Origin: Armatimonadota bacterium
GTDB taxonomy: Bacteria; Armatimonadota; HRBIN16
Reading direction: 5' to 3'
Length of the DNA: 64,000 nucleotides
Assembly: GCA_026003175.1 (NCBI GenBank)
Contig: BPGT01000005.1
Location: 1 to 64,000 of the forward strand
Positions 57,923 through 64,000 of this stretch are shown here, piece by piece (within the stretch, counting starts at the first letter, position 1; each line of letters opens with the position of its first letter). Both the position numbers and the translations under genes were made by a program. A model generated the notes under the pieces. It was not told the origin of the DNA, searched no databases, and was given only the letters and a program-made list of their open reading frames with translations.

Positions 57923-58918
57923 TTATTCTGCCATTGCGCCGCGTCCGCCGCGAGGACCTCCCATTCCACCACCGGGGGCACCCATAGGACCAGCCATCCC
58001 CGGTGCTCGCGGCGCCGTGCCTCCGCCCATGCTCGGCGGGGCACCTATCATCGGACCACCCATACCAGGAGCGCCCATCATCGGTGCACCCATCATGGGA
58101 CCTGGCATGCCGCCTCCGAAGCCGCCCATTCCTGCCATGCCGCCCATGCCACCCATACCGGTCATGCCGGTGCCGCCCAGCGAGGAGATGAGCTGCTGTA
58201 CCAATTGTTGAACCTGGTTTGTCAGGGGCTCACGCAGCGTCGCCACTACATTAAACACCACGCCCTGCGCCGTCTGCTGCTGCCCCGGCTGGCTGACACG
58301 AGTACCAGGCGCGCCCGGCATTCCCGGCAACCCTGTCGGCGCGCCGTAAGGGGCGCCGGTGCCGTAGCCGCCTCCGAAGGGTGGAGCTCCCATGCCGCCA
58401 AAGCCACCCGGACGGGTGGTTGTACCAGCAGTGCCTCCTGCGGTGGTCCAGGAAATGCTCACCCCGGTGAACAGCGGGCACTGCAACATAATCTGCAGGT
58501 AGCGTGCCATCTCATCGAGGTCACGCGTAACCGCCTGTGCTTGCAAGGTCATGCCCTGCGCCACGCCCATGCTACCATAGCGCACGCTGGCGATAGTCCA
58601 GCGCCGCACCTCACGATACAGTTTGGGATACTGCTTGTTGGTGCGGTAGATTTCGTCTACCAGCTGTGCACGGGTCAGCAGCGGAGCCACCATTGCTTTG
58701 GTGTTTGCGGCTTCTTGTTCCGTCTGCTCTACCTGCCTGACGATAGCCTCTTGCTGCTGCAGCTCCTCGGACTTCTGCGACTTGAGGTTAACAAGGCTCA
58801 GCTGCCAGGCGATTAGCCCTCCCGCCAGAGCAATCCACACCACCACAAACACCGCAAACCACGCCCGCTTTTTGCGTGGCTCGTAGATGTTGGGCGGCAA
58901 CAAGTTCAGTTTCAGCAT
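57923..58918 (-). CDS. pilN: PilN-like pilus assembly protein
   Basis: A 331-residue protein: LNLLPPNIYEPRKKR at the N-terminus (the PilN motif that binds PilM), a transmembrane helix (about 20-40), a coiled coil (LQQQEAIVRQVEQTEQEAANTKA), a periplasmic domain (YREVRRWTIASV, VTRDLDEMARYLQIML), and then Gly/Met/Pro-rich tracts interrupted by a short domain (QGVVFNVVATLREPLTNQVQQLVQQL). The inner-membrane platform (PilMNO) is thus complete here. Confidence 0.78.
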   Translation of the reverse strand: MLKLNLLPPNIYEPRKKRAWFAVFVVVWIALAGGLIAWQLSLVNLKSQKSEELQQQEAIVRQVEQTEQEAANTKAMVAPLLTRAQLVDEIYRTNKQYPKLYREVRRWTIASVRYGSMGVAQGMTLQAQAVTRDLDEMARYLQIMLQCPLFTGVSISWTTAGGTAGTTTRPGGFGGMGAPPFGGGYGTGAPYGAPTGLPGMPGAPGTRVSQPGQQQTAQGVVFNVVATLREPLTNQVQQLVQQLISSLGGTGMTGMGGMGGMAGMGGFGGGMPGPMMGAPMMGAPGMGGPMIGAPPSMGGGTAPRAPGMAGPMGAPGGGMGGPRGGRGAMAE

Positions 58919-58940
58919 GATTCACTCCCCCTCCGGTTGC

Positions 58941-59549
58941 TTAGTCAATCATGTCCCGGACTGCCAAGCCAATGGCTACCGTCATCAACGGCGCCACTTC
59001 CTGCAGATACGGCATACTGTATCGGCGTACTAGCGCCTCCTGATGGGTCAACGGGTCGGCGACACTGACCGGTATGCCCAGTTCCTGCGCGAGGAACTTG
59101 TCCAGATTCTTTATACGCGCCGTGCCACCGCACAGCACGATTTCATCGATTCGCGCCCCTTGCACCCGCCCTCGGTAGAACTCCAGCGAGCGGCGCACCT
59201 CCGCCAGGAAGTCTCCCAGAACGGGGGCGATCGCGTCGAATACTTCAATGCGTAACGGGTCGGTTTCCTCCGGCTCCACCGGTGCGGGAGGCGCCGGTTC
59301 TGTCGGTTGTTCCTCCGGCGCGGAAGGCTGTTCCTCCTCTACGTCAAAACTGGGTTCCCCGTAGCCCGCGGAGAAGTCCACCATGCCGGGAGGCGTAGAC
59401 GGCTGCGAGAAATCGATAAGCCCTGTCGGCGCACCGAAGTCGGTGCCGTACGTGGGAGCAGCACCGGATGGACCAAGCCGTTCCAGTAGCACCGCGGCGT
59501 ACTCCCTCTTCAGTTTCTCGGCGTGCGCAAATCGCTCGCGAGGGTCAGT
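58941..59549 (-). CDS. pilM: PilM C-terminal part (frame +1)
   Basis: Continues PilM after a one-base shift at the GGGG run 59550-59553. It contains AHAEKLKREYA (as in other PilM proteins), an acidic/Pro-rich insert, then FLAEVRRSLEFYRG, DEIVLCGGTARIKNLDKFLAQELGIPV, and LMTVAIGLAVRD: the actin-like fold's second half, with the phosphate-2 GG motif. An open frame to 59639 exists but has no start site. Read with the N-terminal part it restores a full-length protein of about 445 residues. Confidence 0.8.
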   Translation of the reverse strand, partial: TDPRERFAHAEKLKREYAAVLLERLGPSGAAPTYGTDFGAPTGLIDFSQPSTPPGMVDFSAGYGEPSFDVEEEQPSAPEEQPTEPAPPAPVEPEETDPLRIEVFDAIAPVLGDFLAEVRRSLEFYRGRVQGARIDEIVLCGGTARIKNLDKFLAQELGIPVSVADPLTHQEALVRRYSMPYLQEVAPLMTVAIGLAVRDMID

Positions 59550-60276
59550 CCCCTCCACGCGGTAAGCCAACGAGGTCGACGATAGCCTGCGTGAAATGGT
59601 TGCCCGCGATAGGAATAGTGCGCGGCAGGCGCAATACACCGCCCCTGAACACTCCCATATCGGTCGCTGTTGCCCCGACGTTTAACAGCACCACCGTCTT
59701 ATCTTGATACTTCTCGGGCTGTAAGCCGATGACGGTGCGTGCGGTCGCCAGCACCTGCACGTCGATTGCCACAGGGTCCAGTTGCGCAGCGAAAAGCGTC
59801 TTCACCACAGCATCCACAACATCTTGCTGCGCCGCGGCGAGCAACACTTCCATATTGGGGTCGTTGGGATCGGCGTCAGGACGTTCAATCACTGCGTAAT
59901 CGGTGACTACATCGCCCTGCGCGGCGAACGGGATATGCCGCTCCACTTCCCATGCCATCGACTTGTCCAGTTCTGCCGGGCTCATCTTGGGCATCTCGAT
60001 CACGCGCACCACCAGCGCGCTTTGCCCCGGGATAGAGGTCACCACCTGCTTCGTAGAGATGCCCGCCTGAGTAAGCAGCTGCTTGATCGCCTCACCGAGC
60101 GCCTGCGGGTCCTGGATATAGCCGCTTTCATCGATGACGCCTTCCGGCGTTGGAGCCACCCCTAGCGCGTTAATCTGCACGCCCTCTTTGCTCGGGCGTA
60201 CCTCCGCCACCTTCATGAAGGTGGTTCCCACATCCAACCCTACTACGGGTCCTGTCGCTTTTCGGGCACGTGCCAT
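59545..60276 (-). CDS. pilM: PilM N-terminal part, ending at a premature TGA
   Basis: Cytoplasmic actin-like ATPase that binds PilN and supports the pilus motor. Visible: VVGLDVGTTFMKVAEV (phosphate-1 loop), IEMPKMSPAELDKSMAWEVERHIPF, TVVLLNVGATATDMGVFRGGVLRLPRTIPIAGNHFTQAI (adenosine and phosphate-2 region). The frame then reaches GLPRGGD and stops at TGA 59545-59547. A +1 shift at the preceding GGGG gives GLPRGG-TDPRERFAHAEKLKREY, which fits the family. ATG 60276 has GGAGGAG upstream. First gene of the pil operon. Confidence 0.85.
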   Translation of the reverse strand: MARARKATGPVVGLDVGTTFMKVAEVRPSKEGVQINALGVAPTPEGVIDESGYIQDPQALGEAIKQLLTQAGISTKQVVTSIPGQSALVVRVIEMPKMSPAELDKSMAWEVERHIPFAAQGDVVTDYAVIERPDADPNDPNMEVLLAAAQQDVVDAVVKTLFAAQLDPVAIDVQVLATARTVIGLQPEKYQDKTVVLLNVGATATDMGVFRGGVLRLPRTIPIAGNHFTQAIVDLVGLPRGGD

Positions 60277-60518
60277 TCCTTAATCTCCTCCTCCCCTGTC
60301 GACCTCATTGTAACAGGTCAGCAGGGGGCTGTCAACGATTTCCTTCTCCATCTCGACGCCACAGAGCACCTTTTTATTTCTTTTCGTCTCGTGCGAACTG
60401 TCCTCCTGCTTGCGCCTTATTTAGACGCTCACACTGTTCTTTTCGTTACACGATACGGGGCACTTTCTCCTGCTTTTCACTTCGGCAAAAACCATATTTT
60501 CTTACGCTTCGCTCTCTG
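60277..60518. other. spacer upstream of the pil operon
   Basis: About 240 bases, pyrimidine-rich on the plus strand. No gene, repeat or clear promoter recognised. It must carry the pil operon promoter on the minus strand. Confidence 0.4.
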
Positions 60519-61328
60519 CTAAAGTGCCATCACCCATCCGTCGTAAGCAACCTCAATCCCGTACGGCTGACAGAAGGCTTCCAGTTCCTCCTGCAGTGGG
60601 CGTCCATTGTGCGAGAAGTGTGTCACAGCCCATCGCGTCTGCGCATGAGCCGTACCCATTGCCAGCAGACGTTCCTGTAGTTTCAGCACGTCGCTCAGCC
60701 CCAGATGGGTATCGTAAGGCGCGTCGACAAACGCTTTGGTACATTCCGCAATCACCCCATCCAGCCGTACGTCAGCCAGATAGCGCCAGGTGGCGTCGCG
60801 ATACCAGCCGGTATCGCACATATACAGCAACGTCTTCACCCCATCAGAAACGATGTAATTAAAGCATTGTTCGTCCTCGCGATGGTGCGCAAGTACCGGA
60901 ATGACAGTGTAACGGTCTATTTCATACGGCGTGAACGGCTGCAATACCTGCACCTCTAGCGCTTTGCGCACTTCGTCGGACGCATGCTGCAGCACACGCA
61001 CGAAATCCTCACTCCCATATATCGACAGGGGCAGGTCGCGATAGGCAAAGCCCGGCAGCAGATAGCCCAGCTCGTGCAGCGCGAGGTGGTCCTCATGGGT
61101 ATGCGTGATGAGCAAGTGTTTCAGGCGAGACAGGTCCAGCCCGTACATCAGCACGTGATGCAGGGTATCCGGCGGCAGGTCAATCTTGAGCGTGTCGTCA
61201 ATAAATATCGAACTGCGCGTACGTAGATTCTTCCCACCGCGCTCTCGCGCGGTTCGACATACCTCGCACCCACAAAATATGCCCGGCACGCCTTCCGCCG
61301 CAGCCGTTCCCAGGAAGAGCACCTTCAC
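60519..61328 (-). CDS. MBL-fold metallo-hydrolase (PhnP/PqqB-like)
   Basis: A 269-residue metallo-beta-lactamase-fold hydrolase. Metal motif THTHEDH (HxHxDH) with VLAHHREDE, CDTGWYRD and HFSHNGRP as later ligands. The N-terminus (FLGTAAAEGVPGIFCGCEVCRTARERGGKNLRTRSS) is like PhnP and PqqB, including the GCxCxxC-type zinc site. Members are phosphodiesterases acting on small cyclic phosphates. No phn or pqq genes accompany it. Confidence 0.85.
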   Translation of the reverse strand: MKVLFLGTAAAEGVPGIFCGCEVCRTARERGGKNLRTRSSIFIDDTLKIDLPPDTLHHVLMYGLDLSRLKHLLITHTHEDHLALHELGYLLPGFAYRDLPLSIYGSEDFVRVLQHASDEVRKALEVQVLQPFTPYEIDRYTVIPVLAHHREDEQCFNYIVSDGVKTLLYMCDTGWYRDATWRYLADVRLDGVIAECTKAFVDAPYDTHLGLSDVLKLQERLLAMGTAHAQTRWAVTHFSHNGRPLQEELEAFCQPYGIEVAYDGWVMAL

Positions 61329-61530
61329 CGATAACCCGTTGCCTCCTCGCCTTGCGTACAGGGTACCCTATTGCCTCATCGAATTGCTCGGTTGCAATCA
61401 TTCGTCGTCGTATTACCGCTTCCCTTCTCGCTCCTTACGTGAGGTTTCGCTCTATGCCTGCCGCCAGCACGGTCGCGCTCCACCACCATCTGGGCGTCGT
61501 TGCGAGCCGCAATCTCCTGCGCCAGACCAA

Positions 61531-61561
61531 CCTCACCCCCGTCCCCTCTCTTACGAGCAGA
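61531..61561 (+). repeat. CTCACCCCCGTCCCCTCTC hairpin repeat, copy 2
   Basis: CCTCACCCCCGTCCCCTCTC at 61531-61550 is identical to 26339-26358. It is followed by an imperfect hairpin arm (GAGCAGAGGGG). Confidence 0.7.
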
Positions 61562-61884
61562 GGGGCGATTCACGAATCACGCTTGACGCACTATGCGTAG
61601 ACATCTCCTTTGCCGAAAGCGTATAATACAGGCGGAGGTGGACAAACCATACGCACCACTCTGCAAAAGGAACCGTTGCGGATGACCTATGGGCAGTTCC
61701 GCGAGTGGACAGGTGAAGAGTGTTGCCGGGCTTTTGTGTGAAAGCCTCATGGTTCACCGCAAAGCAGTTGTCCCGATGCGCTGCACGCGCTGGGTGAGAT
61801 GTTGTCACCGGAGATGAGGCGTCAGCTTCTGCAGAGGCTGATGGGTTCTTAACGAAATATCATCGCGGGGAGAGGAGTATACGG
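61562..61884 (+). other. spacer with a small TGA-interrupted frame
   Basis: Apart from a TATAAT box near 61622-61627, this stretch contains ATG 61682 (AAAAGGAA upstream), 19 codons, an in-frame TGA (61739-61741) and 36 further open codons ending in TAA 61850-61852, whose translation (DALHALGEMLSPEMRRQLLQRL) looks protein-like. It could be a decayed small gene, or a TGA-containing reading frame. Confidence 0.35.
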
Positions 61885-62778
61885 ATGCAACCGATGACAC
61901 GTCGTGAGTTTCTTGGAACCGTGCTGGCAGGGGCGGGAGGGATGCTGCTGGACACGGTCACAGAGGCGCAGCAGAAGCCTCCTGTGCGCTCGCCGACGGA
62001 ACAGGTCACGCTGGGCAAAACGGGTATCAAGGCGTCCTTCGTGGGTATCGGCACGGGGATGCGCGGCTGGATGCGCCAGTCTAATCACACCCGTATGGGC
62101 AAGGAGGCGTTCATCTCGCTGATACAACACGCCTACGAGAACGGCATCACCTTCTTCGATACCGCCGACCTGTACGGCACGCACCCCTTCCTGCGCGATG
62201 CGCTCAAGGGCATCCCGCGCGAGAAGGTGGTCATCCAGAGCAAAATCTGGTTCGGCCGGATGGGTTTACCGGAGCCGGTAACCGATGCCAGGAGCGCGTT
62301 AGACCGCTTCCGCCAGGAACTGGGCACGGACTATATCGATATTGTCCTGCTCCACTGCACCACTTCCCCCACATGGACAGATGACCTGCGCTCGATGCTG
62401 GACGCCCTGGAGGAGGCGCGCCAGAAGAAGATCATCCGTGCGCACGGCACGTCGTGCCATAGCTTGCCCGCGCTCAAAACGTCGCAGGCTTCGCCCTGGG
62501 TGCAGGTGCAGCTGGCTCGCATCAACCATCGGGGCACGGCGATGGACGGCAGACCCGAAGAGATTGCCGAACTGCTGCGCCAGATGCGTGCGGCAGGAAA
62601 AGGCGTTATCGGCATGAAGATTTTCGGGGAGGGCAGGTTTCTCTCTCCGCAGGAGCGCGAAGAAAGCCTGCGCTTTGTGATAGCGCAACGATGCGTGGAC
62701 AGTTTCATTATCGGGTTTGAGAAGCGCGAGCAGATAGATGAAACGCTCGGCATGTTGAAGCAGATCCTGCCAGGATGA
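61885..62778 (+). CDS. aldo/keto reductase, Tat-exported
   Basis: A 297-residue NADPH-type oxidoreductase. The N-terminus TRREFLGTVLAGAGGMLL is a twin-arginine signal. The AKR barrel follows: LGKTGIKASFVGIGTGM, FFDTADLYG (catalytic Asp and Tyr), VVIQSKIWF (Lys), IVLLHC (the usual His is present), and IIGFEKREQIDE (cofactor). Ten bases separate it from the GH51 gene, so a shared transcript for carbohydrate use is likely. ATG 61885 behind GGGGAGAGGAG. Confidence 0.85.
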   Translation: MQPMTRREFLGTVLAGAGGMLLDTVTEAQQKPPVRSPTEQVTLGKTGIKASFVGIGTGMRGWMRQSNHTRMGKEAFISLIQHAYENGITFFDTADLYGTHPFLRDALKGIPREKVVIQSKIWFGRMGLPEPVTDARSALDRFRQELGTDYIDIVLLHCTTSPTWTDDLRSMLDALEEARQKKIIRAHGTSCHSLPALKTSQASPWVQVQLARINHRGTAMDGRPEEIAELLRQMRAAGKGVIGMKIFGEGRFLSPQEREESLRFVIAQRCVDSFIIGFEKREQIDETLGMLKQILPG

Positions 62779-62787
62779 GGAGAAACA

Positions 62788-64000
62788 ATGGAACCGCTGA
62801 TTCGATTCGTGGAGGACAACGCGCCACGCCTGGAGGTGTTTACTGACCAGCGGCGGGAGCAAGCCATCAGCCCCCGTCTTTTCGGCAAGTTCACCGAGCA
62901 TCTCGGGCGCAACGTGTACCACGGCATCTGGGCACAGGTGCTGGTGAACCCCGGTTTTGAGCCGACCCGCTTCTTCCAGTATGGCGGGCGACCGCCTGCG
63001 GAGACCCTGCCGCACCATCTGGCATGGTGGGGTGTGCCGGAGGCGGTAACGCGCCCTCTGTTGCACCGGCTGGAGGCAAGCCTGCGCGAAGGGGTAGCAT
63101 ACGGCTGGATGCGCACTGGCGACGGTGAGGCACGCTATACACTAGACACGGACAGGGTGAACTCCGAAACCTCTCAGCGCATTGAGGTGCGTTCACCTCG
63201 TGCAGGCGTCGCCCAGCCGATATTCCTGCCGCTGCATCGCCAGCGCAGAATGGTGCTCAGTGTGTGGGCGAAGGGCGACGCAGGCAACCTGTATGCCAGC
63301 ATCCGTACCGCTGACGAACGGCGGGTGCTGGCGGAAGGCAGGGTAGGCAAACTCTCGAAGAGCTGGCGGAAGTACACCCTGCGCTTTTCCGTGGATGCAA
63401 CGGGCGTCGAGCGGGGCGAGTTGCTGGTTTTTGCGCTGACCGTCGACGCGCCCGGCGCCGTGTGGATAGACCAGTGCTTTCTCTTTCCCGCCGACAACGT
63501 TAGAGGCTTCGACGTGGATGCGGTCAGGGCTCTGAAGCAAGCGAATCTGCCCCTACTGCGCTTCCCGGGGGGCAACTTCGTCTCCGGCTATCACTGGGAA
63601 GACGGCGTGGGACCAGAAGACGAACGCCCCTTACGCCCCAACCCCGCCTGGCACGATGTGGTGGAATATAACCATGTGGGCACGGATGAGTATATAGCGC
63701 TGTGCAAGGCGGTCGGGTGTGAACCTCTTATCTGCATCAACGCGGGCAACGGCACGCCCGAAGAGGCGGCGCGATGGGTGGAGTACTGCAACGGAAGCAC
63801 CGGCACCCCGCAGGGACGGCGACGCGCCGCTAACGGACACCCCGAACCCTATAACGTACGCTACTGGGAAATCGGCAACGAGCTGTGGGGCGACTGGCAA
63901 ATCGGGCACTGCACCCGCGAAGAGTACGCCGAACGCTACCGCCGCTTCGTGCAGGCGATGAAAGCGGTAGACCCCACCATCGAGGTCATCGCCTGCGGAC
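62788..64000 (+). CDS. alpha-L-arabinofuranosidase, GH51 (partial at the right edge)
   Basis: The 404 visible codons start at ATG 62788 behind GAGGAG. The opening RLFGKFTEHLGRNVYHGIWAQVL is that of GH51 arabinofuranosidases. Residues about 130-230 look like a carbohydrate-binding insert (CBM4-like), and the catalytic barrel then begins with LLRFPGGNFVSGYHWEDGVGP. NEYIAL-type and CINAGNGTPEEAARWVEYCNG precede the acid/base Glu in EIGNELWGDWQ (E365). The nucleophile Glu lies beyond the window. No signal peptide. It releases arabinose from plant or exopolysaccharide oligomers. Confidence 0.92.
   Translation, partial: MEPLIRFVEDNAPRLEVFTDQRREQAISPRLFGKFTEHLGRNVYHGIWAQVLVNPGFEPTRFFQYGGRPPAETLPHHLAWWGVPEAVTRPLLHRLEASLREGVAYGWMRTGDGEARYTLDTDRVNSETSQRIEVRSPRAGVAQPIFLPLHRQRRMVLSVWAKGDAGNLYASIRTADERRVLAEGRVGKLSKSWRKYTLRFSVDATGVERGELLVFALTVDAPGAVWIDQCFLFPADNVRGFDVDAVRALKQANLPLLRFPGGNFVSGYHWEDGVGPEDERPLRPNPAWHDVVEYNHVGTDEYIALCKAVGCEPLICINAGNGTPEEAARWVEYCNGSTGTPQGRRRAANGHPEPYNVRYWEIGNELWGDWQIGHCTREEYAERYRRFVQAMKAVDPTIEVIACG

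Overview
This window looks like chromosomal DNA from a GC-rich, diderm and probably thermophilic bacterium; an Armatimonadota-like lineage is my best guess. The basis is: LPS-type genes (a lauroyl-acyltransferase-like gene and two family-9 glycosyltransferases), a type IV pilus operon with a secretin, PEP-CTERM proteins, a two-CXXC protein disulfide oxidoreductase typical of thermophiles, and a carbohydrate-active/DUF6807/Gfo-Idh-MocA gene set. The taxonomic guess is inference. Both ends of the window cut through genes (an RluA-type pseudouridine synthase at the left, a GH51 arabinofuranosidase at the right).

Layout. 1-5.6 kb: rluA-like (partial), two secreted proteins (one split by an apparent frameshift), lgt, and an eight-heme nitrite reductase. 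5.6-8.7 kb: ilvD and a fatty acid desaturase. 8.9-11.3 kb: a visibly AT-rich restriction-modification pair of the GANTC (HinfI/CcrM-like) type, flanked by two diverged copies of one promoter segment. 11.3-15.5 kb: heparinase-like lyase, phosphohexomutase, a repeat-rich spacer, and an orphan UPF0175 antitoxin-like gene. 15.7-18.8 kb: LPS core and lipid A operon. 18.9-21 kb: YjbH-like outer-membrane protein and a DUF6807 protein. 21-26.2 kb: cytochrome c maturation operon ccmABCDEF, with the CxxxY form of CcmE, followed by panD. 26.2-29 kb: a hairpin-rich repeat, cstA, and a PEP-CTERM gene behind a very good sigma-54 promoter. 29.1-34.8 kb: Gfo/Idh/MocA, DUF6807 and phytanoyl-CoA dioxygenase-like genes, an ARPP-1 gene remnant, a methyltransferase, and a selenocysteine tRNA. 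34.9-45 kb: ROK kinase, NIL-domain protein, a second PEP-CTERM protein, esterase, B12-radical SAM protein, disulfide oxidoreductase, FAD oxidoreductase, MocA-like nucleotidyltransferase, and a candidate sigma-54-driven small RNA. 45-60.3 kb: one long minus-strand run, pilM-N-O-P-(STN protein)-Q, aroK, aroB, PASTA kinase, rpe, ribD, ribE, dapF, vanX-like, redoxin. 60.5-64 kb: metallo-hydrolase, aldo/keto reductase, GH51.

How parts fit together. The octaheme nitrite reductase needs covalent heme attachment, and the ccm operon supplies a System I type apparatus whose CcmE has the Cys variant. The PEP-CTERM genes and one intergenic transcript share sigma-54 -24/-12 elements, consistent with a small RpoN regulon for surface proteins. 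The pilus proteins N, O, P, Q and the extra STN protein all carry Gly/Met/Pro-rich tracts that are unusual for the family. I saw no integrase, transposase, CRISPR array or rRNA operon.
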